Positions 1-9,101 of a stretch of 56,716 nucleotides of DNA are shown piece by piece. A program made the translations under genes and the position numbers. The stretch spans positions 1 through 56,716 of the forward strand of contig CALAAS010000044.1 of the NCBI GenBank assembly GCA_937885015.1, given 5' to 3'. A model generated the notes under the pieces. The model was not told the DNA's origin. It saw only the letters and a program-made list of their open reading frames with translations, and made no database searches. This DNA comes from an uncultured Clostridium sp. (lineage in GTDB: Bacteria > Bacillota > Clostridia > Lachnospirales > Lachnospiraceae). Within the stretch, counting starts at the first letter, position 1; each line of letters starts with the position of its first letter.

Positions 1-197
1 GGCTTAAATAAAGGATTTCTGTGATGGGATGTTAAAAAGAAGTGTCAAACTCCCGCTTGATACAATCCGTATTATACCGTAATTTTTGAGGAATGTCTTC
101 TGGGCTTTCTGATTTACGGTGGAAATATGGGGTAAACTGTGTTAAAATATTAAAGTTAAACTGGGTTTTGTATGCCCATACAGGAGGAAATGGAAGA

Positions 198-1259
198 ATG
201 AGCCAGGTACCGTATATAATTGAGATCCTGGAAGAGCTTGTGAATATCCCAAGCCCCTCCGGATATACAAAACGAATTATGGAACGAATAGAAGCCGAGG
301 TCGACAGCCTTGGATTTTCTCATACAAAAAACCGCCGGGGCGGATTGCTCATTACGGTTCCGGGAACAGGGGCGGGAGTTCTTGGGTTATCTGCCCATGT
401 GGATACGCTGGGGGCCATGGTTCGGTCTATTCGCCCGGATGGGACACTTTCTTTTGTTTCGGTGGGCGGCTTTATGATGGAGTCCGTTGAGGGCAGCTAC
501 TGTCGGATTTTGACCCGGGAAGGCCGGGAATTCACAGGGACCATCGAGACCACGTCTCCCTCTGTCCATACTTATGACGATGCCAGAACACTGGAGCGTC
601 GGGAGTCTAATATGGAGGTACGGATTGATGAGGAAGCTGCATCCCGGGAAGAGGTGGAGGCGCTGGGGATCGCTCCCGGTGATTTTATCAGCTTTGATCC
701 GAAATTCTCTTATACAGAAAGCGGCTTTATCAAGTCGAGACATTTGGATGATAAGGCGTCTGTGGCGATTCTCCTGGGACTTCTGCGTTACCTGAAGGAT
801 ACAGGAAAACAGCCGGAAAAGACGCTTATAATTGCCATCAGTAATTACGAGGAAGTGGGTTTTGGATGCAGTTTCCTGCCTCCGGAAGTGGAGGAGCTGC
901 TGGCAGTGGATATGGGAGCAGTGGGGGCAGATCTGAAGGGAGAGGAGCGCCGGGTATCCATCTGTGCCAGAGACTCTTCCGGTCCCTATGATTTTGATAT
1001 GACAAACCGTCTGATTTCTCTGGCCAGGGAGTATGGAATTGATTATGCAGTGGATGTGTTTCCACATTACAGCTCAGATGTTTCAGCGGCTCTGCGGGGA
1101 GGAAACGATATCCGCGGCGCGCTGATTGGTCCCGGGGTGCGGGCCTCCCATGGTCAGGAGCGGACCCATCGGAAAGGACTGGAGCAGACATGGCTGCTTC
1201 TGGCGGCTTATGTGGGAGTGCTGGAGCGGGAACTGCCCCGGAAATTTTATCGGAAATAG
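198..1259 (+). CDS. M42 family metallopeptidase (aminopeptidase/endoglucanase-like)
   Basis: Predicted cytoplasmic dinuclear-metal aminopeptidase of the M42 (FrvX/PepA-like) family, 353 aa, close to the usual family length. Visible metal and catalytic positions: H67 and D69 in AHVD, D184 in the HLDD motif, the E218-E219 pair in NYEEVG, D238 in AVDMG, and a C-terminal histidine in SHGQERTH (about 318-324). The reading frame stays open upstream to base 93, but I chose the ATG at 198 because AGGAGG lies about 10 bases before it and the family N-terminus (ILEELVNIPSPSGY) starts there. It runs in the same direction as the glycan cluster 67 bases downstream, but its function gives no obvious link to it. 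The exact substrate cannot be told. Confidence 0.9.
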   Translation: MSQVPYIIEILEELVNIPSPSGYTKRIMERIEAEVDSLGFSHTKNRRGGLLITVPGTGAGVLGLSAHVDTLGAMVRSIRPDGTLSFVSVGGFMMESVEGSYCRILTREGREFTGTIETTSPSVHTYDDARTLERRESNMEVRIDEEAASREEVEALGIAPGDFISFDPKFSYTESGFIKSRHLDDKASVAILLGLLRYLKDTGKQPEKTLIIAISNYEEVGFGCSFLPPEVEELLAVDMGAVGADLKGEERRVSICARDSSGPYDFDMTNRLISLAREYGIDYAVDVFPHYSSDVSAALRGGNDIRGALIGPGVRASHGQERTHRKGLEQTWLLLAAYVGVLERELPRKFYRK

Positions 1260-1326
1260 ACAGGAAGGCCCGCAATGATGACAATAAAAGCGATGGAAGT
1301 GCCGGAACGCGGCAGGAGGAGGATGA

Positions 1327-2034
1327 ATGCAGGCGATTATTTTAGCTGGGGGACTGGGAACGCGGCTTCGCAGTGTGGTAAATGACCGTCCCAAACCCAT
1401 GGCGTTGGTTGAGGGACGGCCGTTTCTGGAATATGTGCTGGCCGGTCTGGCGAAAAGCGGAATCTGTGATATCGTGCTCGCTGTGGGCTATAAGGGCGGC
1501 ATGGTGGAAGAATATTTTGGAGATGGAAAGGGTCAGGGACTTCATATTTCCTATGCGTATGAGGAAGAGCTTCTGGGAACGGCCGGAGCGATCCGCAACG
1601 CGGGACGTCTGATTACGGAAGACCAGTTTTTCGTACTAAATGGCGATACGTTTTATCAGATGGATTACAGGCAGCTGGTTCGGAAAAAAGAAGAGCTGGG
1701 ACTTGCGATGGCGCTGGTGCTGCGCCGGGTTCCGGATATTTCGCGGTATGGCGAGGCAGTTCTGGAGCAGGGATATCTAAAAAAGTTTAATGAAAAAACG
1801 GGAACGGCTCATCCGGGAACCATCAATGGCGGCGTATATCTCATGGACCGGACGCTTCTGGAAACGATCCCGGAGGGAAAGGTTTCCCTGGAAAACGACC
1901 GGATTCCCTGCTGGATGCAGGAGGGGAGAAGGCTGGGTGGAATCGTAAACGATGGGTATTTTATTGATATCGGAGTGCCGGAGGACTACTTCCGGTTCCA
2001 GGAGGATGTAAAGAAAGGAGTCATCAGATGGTAA
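1327..2034 (+). CDS. hddC: Heptose-1-phosphate guanylyltransferase-like nucleotidyltransferase (HddC type)
   Basis: Sugar-phosphate nucleotidyltransferase, 235 aa, single Rossmann-like domain. Signature AGGLGTRL at residues 7-14, RPKPM at 21-25, GTAGAIR at 84-90 and the metal-binding NGD at 105-107. The fold alone does not fix the substrate. The assignment as D-glycero-D-manno-heptose-1-P guanylyltransferase rests on the next two genes, a HddA-type kinase and a GmhB-type phosphatase, with gmhA four genes on; together these are the four steps of the GDP-heptose route known from S-layer glycan producers. GGAGGAGGATGA precedes the ATG. The end overlaps the next start by 7 bases, so translation is probably coupled. 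First gene of the glycan cluster. Confidence 0.85.
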   Translation: MQAIILAGGLGTRLRSVVNDRPKPMALVEGRPFLEYVLAGLAKSGICDIVLAVGYKGGMVEEYFGDGKGQGLHISYAYEEELLGTAGAIRNAGRLITEDQFFVLNGDTFYQMDYRQLVRKKEELGLAMALVLRRVPDISRYGEAVLEQGYLKKFNEKTGTAHPGTINGGVYLMDRTLLETIPEGKVSLENDRIPCWMQEGRRLGGIVNDGYFIDIGVPEDYFRFQEDVKKGVIRW

Positions 2035-3098
2035 TCAGGGGAAGAGCGCCGCTTAGGATGAGCTTTGGCGGCGGCGGAACGGATGTGGAACCCTTCTGCG
2101 TGGAGCAGGGCGGGGCAATTCTGGGAAGTACGATCAACAAGTATGCATACTGTTCTATCATTCCGAGAGAGGATGACCAGATTACGGTTCATTCCCTGGA
2201 TTTTGATATGACGGTTCAATATAATGCCAGAGAAAACTATGTGTATGACGGACGGCTGGATTTGGTAACGGCGGCTTTAAAGGCCATGGATATCAAACAG
2301 GGCTGCGAGGTATACCTGCAGTGTGATGCGCCGCCCGGATCGGGGCTTGGAACCTCTTCTACGGTTATGGTGGCGCTTCTGACGGCTATGGCCCGCTGGA
2401 AGGGAGTGGAGTTTGACAATTATGCCATGGCGGATCTGGCCTATGGGGTGGAGCGTGTGGATTTGGGAATTGCCGGGGGATATCAGGATCAATATGCTGC
2501 CACCTTCGGCGGATTCAATTTTATCGAATTTCACGGGCGCAATAACGTGGTGGTAAATCCGCTGCGGATCCGGCGGGATATTCTCAATGAACTGCAGTAC
2601 AACCTGTTGATGTGTTATACCGGAAATATTCATGTGTCTGCCAATATTATCAAGGATCAGGTGGCAAATTATAAAAAGCAGGATGCTTTTCAGGCCATGT
2701 GTGAGGTAAAGGCCCTGGCCTATGCCATGAAGGACGAACTGTTAAAGGGAAATCTGCACAATTTTGGCCGCCTTCTGGATTACGGTTGGGAGAGCAAAAA
2801 GAGGATGAGCAGCAAGATTACGAATCCGCAGATTGATTTTCTGTATGAAGAGGCAAAGAAGGCCGGTGCGCTGGGAGGAAAGCTTCTGGGAGCCGGTGGA
2901 GGCGGATTCCTTTTGCTGTACTGTCCCTACAATGTAAAGCATGAGGTGGCGAGACGGCTGACTGCGGCTGGCGGGCAGCTGATGGACTGGAATTTTGAAC
3001 TGCGCAGAGCGGAGAGCTGGATTTGTGACGAGGACCGCTGGGATTACCGGGAGGTGGCGGTTCAGATGCCGGAAAGGGAGTACCGATTCCATGTGTGA
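2028..3098 (+). CDS. hddA: D-glycero-D-manno-heptose 7-phosphate kinase (GHMP family)
   Basis: GHMP-superfamily sugar kinase of 356 aa that phosphorylates heptose 7-phosphate at C1 in the GDP-heptose pathway. Typical features: N-terminal RAPLRMSFGGGGTD (GGGGTD at 14-19), the ATP-binding PPGSGLGTSS at 102-111, and a C-terminal GAGGGGF motif near residue 293. Length matches HddA. AGAAAGGAG lies just before the ATG inside the end of hddC; the gene overlaps hddC by 7 bases and the next gene by 8, so three enzymes of one pathway are made from overlapping frames. Fucose kinase-like GHMP proteins are the main alternative, but the context argues for heptose. Confidence 0.9.
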   Translation: MVIRGRAPLRMSFGGGGTDVEPFCVEQGGAILGSTINKYAYCSIIPREDDQITVHSLDFDMTVQYNARENYVYDGRLDLVTAALKAMDIKQGCEVYLQCDAPPGSGLGTSSTVMVALLTAMARWKGVEFDNYAMADLAYGVERVDLGIAGGYQDQYAATFGGFNFIEFHGRNNVVVNPLRIRRDILNELQYNLLMCYTGNIHVSANIIKDQVANYKKQDAFQAMCEVKALAYAMKDELLKGNLHNFGRLLDYGWESKKRMSSKITNPQIDFLYEEAKKAGALGGKLLGAGGGGFLLLYCPYNVKHEVARRLTAAGGQLMDWNFELRRAESWICDEDRWDYREVAVQMPEREYRFHV

Positions 3099-3696
3099 GA
3101 AGAAAAAAGCCAGAGTTGTATTTTTGGATCGGGACGGAACCATGAATGAGGAGGTGCATTATCTGCACCGGCCGGAGGATTTAAGACTGATCGATGGAAC
3201 AGCAGAGGCAGTGGCACTGCTGAACAGGGCGGGGTATCGTGTGATTGTGGTAACCAACCAGGCAGGAGTCGGACGTGGATATTATACGGAAGCAGACGTG
3301 GAGGCGCTTCACGGGTATATGAATGAGGTTCTGGGGCAGTCCGGGGCTCATGTGGACGCTTTTTATTACTGTCCGCACCATCCGGAACATGGGGTCGGCC
3401 CGTACAGGAGAGTCTGTCATTGCCGGAAACCGGACACCGGGATGCTGGAGGCAGCAGAACGGGATATTCCGGAGGGGATTGATAAGGAACATTCATTTAT
3501 GATCGGTGACAAGCTTCTGGATACTCAGGCGGGACAGAGATTTGGCGTTGCATCCATTCTGGTGGGAACCGGGTATGGCAGTGAAATCCGCAGGCAGGAG
3601 ACCGCAGAGGGCGTGTCCGGAAGCAGAGACTACAATTATTATGCCGAAAATCTTCTGAAGGCAGTTCAGGGAATTCTGGACGGAACCATAAAGTAA
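3091..3696 (+). CDS. gmhB: D-glycero-D-manno-heptose-1,7-bisphosphate 7-phosphatase
   Basis: HAD-superfamily (HisB-N/GmhB-like) phosphatase, 201 aa, removing the 7-phosphate from heptose 1,7-bisphosphate. Motif I is FLDRDGT with nucleophile D13 and acid D15; TNQ at 55-57; the zinc-site group C94-P-H96-H97 with C109-H110-C111 followed by RKPDTGM; motif IV GDK at 139-141. The frame is open back to 2995, but the ATG at 3091 with GGAAAGGGAG upstream gives the family N-terminus and overlaps the hddA stop. Cys/His zinc ligands are intact, so an active enzyme is expected. Confidence 0.92.
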   Translation: MCEKKKARVVFLDRDGTMNEEVHYLHRPEDLRLIDGTAEAVALLNRAGYRVIVVTNQAGVGRGYYTEADVEALHGYMNEVLGQSGAHVDAFYYCPHHPEHGVGPYRRVCHCRKPDTGMLEAAERDIPEGIDKEHSFMIGDKLLDTQAGQRFGVASILVGTGYGSEIRRQETAEGVSGSRDYNYYAENLLKAVQGILDGTIK

Positions 3697-3731
3697 ACGT
3701 AACTATAAAAATAGAAAGGAAGGTGGAGACG

Positions 3732-6140
3732 GTGAAGGAGAACAGAGGCGGTGAAAGGAAGAGCGGGGCAGCAGCAGTCTGTCTGGTTGGAGCGGTTCTG
3801 ATTTCAGTATTCCTTCCGGCGATTGTCCTTTTTACCGGAGACGGTTTTCTGGCCGATTATATCCGCCTTCCGGAATCCGGGAAGATGCTGGCGGAGCTGG
3901 GACTTCTTGGTTTTCTGCTGGCAGGCGCCTCCTTCGGGATCCGCAGTGGCCGTGGAAAGCTGATGGCGATGGCCCTGCTGGCAGGAATATTTTGCTGGCT
4001 TCATCAGGTGTTTTTGCCTATGGTTGTCTCTGCCATCTATCTGGGTTGTCTTCTTTTGCTGGGAGATTTTCTACAGGAGCGGATTTTCGGCAGCCGGAAA
4101 TTCAGGAGCAGAAAGGAAGGCGTACAGGAAGACGGCGGTTTTCTGCGGTTTTTCTGGGATTTTATTCTGGGCAGCAGTGCGGCGATTCTTTTTTACTGTC
4201 TGCTGTCAGCAGTCGGGGCGGGAAAGATTGCCTTTATGCGAATTGGGATTTACGGGACTGGTTTTATTCTGGCCCTGTCCCGCCGCCGCTGTATTCTGGC
4301 CGGTGGGAAAAGGCTGGCAGAGCGTGCGGCCTGTGCCATGGGACAGGGAGGCCGGGGACTTTTAGCGGCCTCTGTGTGGGTTCTTCTAATGTTCTTACTT
4401 CAGGCGGGGCGCATGAATATTGCGCTGGATTTTGATACACTCTGGTACGGAGTCCGTTCTGAATATATTGTAGCCGGCGGCAGCGGCCTTTACGAAAATC
4501 CTGGTCTTGTGGGAATGGTTTATGTGTATTCCAAGGGCTGGGAGGTGCTGACGCTGCCGCTCTGTGACCTGGCCAGTCACAGCTATCTGCTGTTTTTTAA
4601 TCTGTGGCTGGCGGCTCTTGGTACGGCAGCTATGGTCTGGAACGCTGGCTTACTGGGAGGCGGTCGCATTCTGGCGGCTGTTCTGACAGTATCTGTGCCG
4701 GGAATTATGAACATGGCCATCTCCGCGAAGACGGATATCATCACATGGCTGCTTCAGCTGATTATGATGGGCTGTTTTTTCACGTTTGTGTCGGAAAAAA
4801 AGGATGCGGTCCGCTGCCTGGCCGGCGCGGCCGGGGCCTATGGCCTGTCTCTGACGATGAAACCAACTTCGCTGGTATTTTCAACGGCTGTATTTGGAAT
4901 GCTGCTGCTTTTTTTGTTGTGGATGGCCTGGCGGGGGAAAGCGGCACTTCCTGGGATGTTGGCAGTGGAGAAAGAGAAGATATGGCTCGGTATTTTTGCC
5001 CTGATGTTTCCTGTCTGTGCCCTGGCCGGAATTTGGGCAAGAACTATGCTGATTACGGGAATGCCGGTCACGTCGGTATTTACCTCCATATTTGCTTTGC
5101 TGGGGTTTGAGATGAAATATCCTTTTGCCACTTCGGCACTGCCTCAGAACTACCAGGAGGAGTCGTTGGCGGCCGTGCTGGTCCGCCGGCTTTACCAGAT
5201 GCTGCTGGCCCCTTCCGGAGAAGACATGAGTCATGTGATTCTGGCCTGGGGAAGCTCACTTCTCTTCTTTCTGCTGGTTTTTCTGGCAGTCTGCTATGTT
5301 TGCAGGCGGAGTGCCATCAGGCTGCAGGCAGGTCTGGCAGAAAAAGGGAGGGCAGAAAGGGACGGCACGGGAATGGCGCAGCCGGGAGCTGAGACGGCGG
5401 TTCTGGCAGCACGGGTTATTTTCTGGCCATTTCTGGCGGTAAATCTCGTAAGCCTGGTAATGCTGTACCAGGTGGACGGAAATTATTTTATGCTTTTGTA
5501 TTCCATGGTTATGCTGGCAGCCTGCCGGGCATTCTGGAAAAATCGGACCATGGCCTGCGCCCGTTGGTTTACCGGGGGGCTGATACCGATTCTTCTGTTC
5601 AATGGTCTTGTTACGGCTCAGACCAACTGGGCCTGGGCGGCCGGATTTTCCGAGATCCGTTTGACCGGAAAGGGGCGGGTAAATCACAGAGCCATGGAGC
5701 AGGAACGCTTTTTTAACAGCGGAAATGGTCTAATCTGGCAGCAGATTTCCGAGGATCGGGAGAATCGCGTGATTGCCTTTGGTAATCATCCTTTTTGTTT
5801 GCAGTTTCCCTGTATTGTGGAGTCTTATAAAGATATTACGGCGCCCTGGGGAAATGTGGAGCTGGTAAATTCGCCGGAGGCCTTTGAGGCCTATATGGAG
5901 TATGCAAAGACTGATTATGTGTATGCGGAGGCCGGTTATATCGGGCCGGGCAGCTGGGAATGGAGTTATGGCCTTTTGCGGGATCTGATTGGCCGCGGAG
6001 TTCTCACAGATCTGTTTTTTGAGAATGGAAATGCTTTGGCCAGAGTGGCAAAGGAGACTGTGCCGGAGCAGGAGGCCCGTGAAAATCTAAAAGAATTTGA
6101 TGAAAACTATCAAATTTTTCCGTACACAGGGAAGCCATGA
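3732..6140 (+). CDS. Large polytopic membrane protein, probable GT-C type glycosyltransferase
   Basis: About 800 aa with more than ten strongly hydrophobic stretches through residues 15-640, then a soluble C-terminal domain of about 160 aa. After one of the hydrophobic segments a loop carries MNIALDFDTLWYGVR; an acidic D-x-D in an outer loop is typical of GT-C transferases that use polyprenyl-phosphate sugars, so this is my reading, not proof. The frame allows GTG at 3723 or 3732; the second has AGGAAGG at a better distance (about 8 bases). It sits between gmhB and gmhA, so it probably uses or carries a heptose-linked product. No named family recognised with certainty. Confidence 0.7.
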   Translation: MKENRGGERKSGAAAVCLVGAVLISVFLPAIVLFTGDGFLADYIRLPESGKMLAELGLLGFLLAGASFGIRSGRGKLMAMALLAGIFCWLHQVFLPMVVSAIYLGCLLLLGDFLQERIFGSRKFRSRKEGVQEDGGFLRFFWDFILGSSAAILFYCLLSAVGAGKIAFMRIGIYGTGFILALSRRRCILAGGKRLAERAACAMGQGGRGLLAASVWVLLMFLLQAGRMNIALDFDTLWYGVRSEYIVAGGSGLYENPGLVGMVYVYSKGWEVLTLPLCDLASHSYLLFFNLWLAALGTAAMVWNAGLLGGGRILAAVLTVSVPGIMNMAISAKTDIITWLLQLIMMGCFFTFVSEKKDAVRCLAGAAGAYGLSLTMKPTSLVFSTAVFGMLLLFLLWMAWRGKAALPGMLAVEKEKIWLGIFALMFPVCALAGIWARTMLITGMPVTSVFTSIFALLGFEMKYPFATSALPQNYQEESLAAVLVRRLYQMLLAPSGEDMSHVILAWGSSLLFFLLVFLAVCYVCRRSAIRLQAGLAEKGRAERDGTGMAQPGAETAVLAARVIFWPFLAVNLVSLVMLYQVDGNYFMLLYSMVMLAACRAFWKNRTMACARWFTGGLIPILLFNGLVTAQTNWAWAAGFSEIRLTGKGRVNHRAMEQERFFNSGNGLIWQQISEDRENRVIAFGNHPFCLQFPCIVESYKDITAPWGNVELVNSPEAFEAYMEYAKTDYVYAEAGYIGPGSWEWSYGLLRDLIGRGVLTDLFFENGNALARVAKETVPEQEARENLKEFDENYQIFPYTGKP

Positions 6141-6172
6141 TAAAAAAATGCATTTCAAAAAAGGAGAGCATG

Positions 6173-6808
6173 ATGAGTGAGTACAAATATCTGGAGCAGT
6201 TAATAAAACGGTATCCCATTTTAGCAGGGGTTGAGACAGATATCCGGGAGGCCTATGAAATTCTTCGGACTTCCTATGAGGCAGGGGGAAAGCTTTTGGC
6301 AGCCGGAAACGGCGGAAGCTGTGCGGACTGTGAGCATATTGTGGGAGAGCTGATGAAGGGTTTCGTGAAGAAACGGGAGATTGGATCAGAGTTTGCCAAA
6401 AGGCTTACGCAGACAGATCCGGAAATGGGAAAAATCCTTTCAGCGCGCCTTCAGAGAGGCCTTCCGGCGATTGCTCTGACGGGACACCCGGGACTTACGA
6501 CCGCTTTTCTGAATGATGTGGACGGAAGTATGACATTTGCCCAGCAGGTGTTGGGTTATGGAAAGCAGGAGGATGTGTTCTTTGGAATTTCCACGTCGGG
6601 AAATTCTGCCAATGTTTTATATGGAGCCGTAACTGCCCGGGCGATGGGCCTTCGGGTAATTGGCCTGCTGGGCCGTGACGGAGGAAAAATCCGGGAGTAC
6701 TGCGATGCGGCCATTGTGGTTCCGGTGCAGGAGACGTACCAGATTCAGGAACTTCATCTTCCGATCTATCACGCTCTGTGCCTGATGCTGGAAGAGCATT
6801 TCTTTTAA
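6173..6808 (+). CDS. gmhA: D-sedoheptulose 7-phosphate isomerase
   Basis: SIS-domain phosphoheptose isomerase, 211 aa, converting sedoheptulose 7-phosphate into D-glycero-D-manno-heptose 7-phosphate, the first committed step of heptose synthesis. Visible: AAGNGGSCADCEH (GNGGS at 45-49, with H55 and E59 following), the phosphate-binding STSGNSANV and the C-terminal ELHLPIYHALC segment with its histidines. Two adjacent ATGs at 6170 and 6173 follow AAGGAG; the second has better spacing. An earlier ATG at 6137 overlaps the previous stop but lacks a good binding site. With hddA, gmhB and hddC it completes the four-enzyme GDP-heptose set. Confidence 0.93.
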   Translation: MSEYKYLEQLIKRYPILAGVETDIREAYEILRTSYEAGGKLLAAGNGGSCADCEHIVGELMKGFVKKREIGSEFAKRLTQTDPEMGKILSARLQRGLPAIALTGHPGLTTAFLNDVDGSMTFAQQVLGYGKQEDVFFGISTSGNSANVLYGAVTARAMGLRVIGLLGRDGGKIREYCDAAIVVPVQETYQIQELHLPIYHALCLMLEEHFF

Positions 6809-6844
6809 AGAGGGGGTGTGAGAACCCGATCAATGGAGGATGTC

Positions 6845-9088
6845 ATGTGGAGTTGGAAGAGAGAAAGGAAGGACGGGGAGCCGCAGAGCGGGGCGTCGAA
6901 GGTGGCTGTATGGAGAGGCAGCAGTCCGGTCTTCTATGGACTGTTTTGCTATACCGTGGGAATCTGGTGGTGTGAAGCGCTGGATTTGGCCTGCTGGCTG
7001 GCCGGTCTTCCTCAGGAGACCATATTATCGCGGCTGGCGGCACTGGCCCTGACGGCCTGGCTGATGGTGCAGGGAGTCGGTATCCCGCGGTTTGAAAAAA
7101 GCGGAATCAGTTTGGCATTTCTTGGAGGCTGTGTCTGGATTCTGCTGTTTTTTGGAATCAAGTCAATCCGTCCGGATATGAGCTATGATACGCAGAATTA
7201 CCATCTTCTGTCACAGATTCCGGGTTTTGTTGACAACCTTCATTACCATGTCATCCCGGGGCGGTTTCAGATGTACGGATTTCGTCTTGGCGACCGGATG
7301 TTTTATCCCTTCCGGGCTGTGCTGGGACTTCGCATGGGAACGCTTTTAAATGCCGCTGCCATGCTGGTAATTTACCATCAGCTGACGGTTCTTCTGACCT
7401 GGTTTCAGAGAAAAATACGGGGGGAAGAGCAGGAGTCTGTTTCCCGCCTGCGCCTTTGTGACTGGCCGTCTGTGCTGGCGTTTCTGATTGCCAGCCGATT
7501 TGAGCTTCTGCAGGAGAGCGGGAGCTACATGGTGGAACTGCTGGCACTGCCGTTTTTTCTGGAGATGGTTTTTCTTCTGATTCGGGAGGCGAAGGCGGAA
7601 TACGTCAAACGGGAGGCAGTGGTTTTTTGTCTCATGGGCGGTATCTTTTTCTGCCTGAAAATGACCAATATTGTGTATCTGGCGCCGATGGTGCTGCTTT
7701 ATATTTGGAAAATTCGTAAATTCATTACACCGGGCCTCTTTACCGTCTGCCTGGCAGTTGGGATCCTTCCGGTTTCCATTTATCTGGTATATAATGGATT
7801 GACCATGGGAAATCCCGTATATCCCTACTACAATACGGTGTTCCATTCGCCGTATTTTGCAGATTCAGATTTTAAGGATATGCGGTGGGGGCCTCAGAAT
7901 GGAATGGAAATTTTGCTGTGGCCTTATTACATGATTCGGTATCCGGATTACCGTCTGACGGAGATCCCCAGCCTGTTCAATCTGGATTTGGCAGTATTTT
8001 ATCTGGCGGCTGCGGCCTTTCTGATTGCCGGAGTGATGTGGTTCATGAAAACCCAAAGAGAAAGAAAAAGGACCGACTGTAATCCATATGGTGCAGAATT
8101 ATGGCTGATTGCTCTGTACGGCGCATCGTTTCTGGCCTGGGCGGCTACCACAGGTCATATCCGGTATTTTATGGGCGGTCTGCTGCTGGGGGGACTGGTA
8201 TGCGGCGCGATGATGCTCTGGTGTGTACAGCTTATAAGGGCCTCCCGTGGTTTCCGGCCAGCTGCTGTGCTGGTGTTTGGTCTGTTTGCCGTTCCGTTTG
8301 TTTTGCGGGCCGAAACCGGATACCGGGATGTCTGGAATGCCAGGGAATGGGCGCTGCGGGATGGAAACCGTGAGACATATCGACAGAATCTTCCGTTTGT
8401 TTTCCGGGATCAGGAGCTATTTCCAGAGGAGGTACTGCAGAAAATAGACCGGATTTTTCTTACCTGGATTGACTGTGGCAGCTATGCCCGTCTGGCAGGG
8501 GAGGAGATCCCGGTATGGAACCGGTATTCTGTGGTGGGAGAATTGGGGAGTTTCCAGGAGGAATATCTGGAAGAGATCGAGGCGGCCATGGAGCGGGGAG
8601 AGGGCGTGTACGATATGTTCCCCCAGGGCAGTGATACGCTGGAGCAGTATCTGCAGTGGATGAATGAGGCTGGCTGGTATGTCCATGACCTGTTTTATCT
8701 GGATACCATTTTGAGAGGATCCCAATCCTATACCATGGCAGGACTTGAGATGGCCCATGGCCGGAAAAATACCTGGTATTACGGCAGATACGGGGAGAAC
8801 TCTCCTGGACTTTCCTTTGAAAAAATGGAGGGAACGGAGCAGGCAGTTTTGTCAGCGATTGTGGGAGACAGTGATTTCTGGCTTTTTCCGTACCCCTTTG
8901 AGATGGAGGTAACAGCTTCGGATGCTTTTGGAAAGAAGAGTACTGCTGTGGCGATGGTGGGGGAAAAAGAATACGAAAAAAAGGAAATACCTCTTGACCT
9001 GACGGGTCTTAAGGGTACAATTACAGTGACATTTCAAAGCAGGACGGATGGAAAACGGGCAGTCGTGATCAATCCGGAATGGAAATAG
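6845..9088 (+). CDS. Large polytopic membrane protein, probable GT-C type glycosyltransferase
   Basis: About 747 aa; multiple membrane segments between residues 25 and 500 followed by a soluble C-terminal region of about 240 aa. The first long outer loop has IRPDMSYDTQNYH, a D-x-x-x-D type acidic motif like that of GT-C enzymes. The same layout (membrane part, then soluble tail) occurs in the protein starting at 3732, so the two may be distant relatives with different substrates. GTG at 6818 and ATG at 6833 are possible, but the ATG at 6845 has GGAGGA four bases upstream. Directly downstream is a GT2 enzyme that could supply its lipid-linked sugar donor. Confidence 0.68.
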   Translation: MWSWKRERKDGEPQSGASKVAVWRGSSPVFYGLFCYTVGIWWCEALDLACWLAGLPQETILSRLAALALTAWLMVQGVGIPRFEKSGISLAFLGGCVWILLFFGIKSIRPDMSYDTQNYHLLSQIPGFVDNLHYHVIPGRFQMYGFRLGDRMFYPFRAVLGLRMGTLLNAAAMLVIYHQLTVLLTWFQRKIRGEEQESVSRLRLCDWPSVLAFLIASRFELLQESGSYMVELLALPFFLEMVFLLIREAKAEYVKREAVVFCLMGGIFFCLKMTNIVYLAPMVLLYIWKIRKFITPGLFTVCLAVGILPVSIYLVYNGLTMGNPVYPYYNTVFHSPYFADSDFKDMRWGPQNGMEILLWPYYMIRYPDYRLTEIPSLFNLDLAVFYLAAAAFLIAGVMWFMKTQRERKRTDCNPYGAELWLIALYGASFLAWAATTGHIRYFMGGLLLGGLVCGAMMLWCVQLIRASRGFRPAAVLVFGLFAVPFVLRAETGYRDVWNAREWALRDGNRETYRQNLPFVFRDQELFPEEVLQKIDRIFLTWIDCGSYARLAGEEIPVWNRYSVVGELGSFQEEYLEEIEAAMERGEGVYDMFPQGSDTLEQYLQWMNEAGWYVHDLFYLDTILRGSQSYTMAGLEMAHGRKNTWYYGRYGENSPGLSFEKMEGTEQAVLSAIVGDSDFWLFPYPFEMEVTASDAFGKKSTAVAMVGEKEYEKKEIPLDLTGLKGTITVTFQSRTDGKRAVVINPEWK

Positions 9089-9101
9089 AGGAGGACGCGG
9101 T

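Noticed and set aside
1..197. Promoter search before the M42 gene
   Set aside because: TAAAAT near 144 and several TTGA-like boxes exist, but none has a proper spacing, so no promoter is called; the open frame from 93 lacks a ribosome site.
1327..6808. Heptose genes as evidence for lipopolysaccharide and an outer membrane
   Set aside because: The kinase/nucleotidyltransferase pair is of the GDP-heptose type known from Gram-positive S-layer glycans, and no lipid A or Lpt genes are seen.
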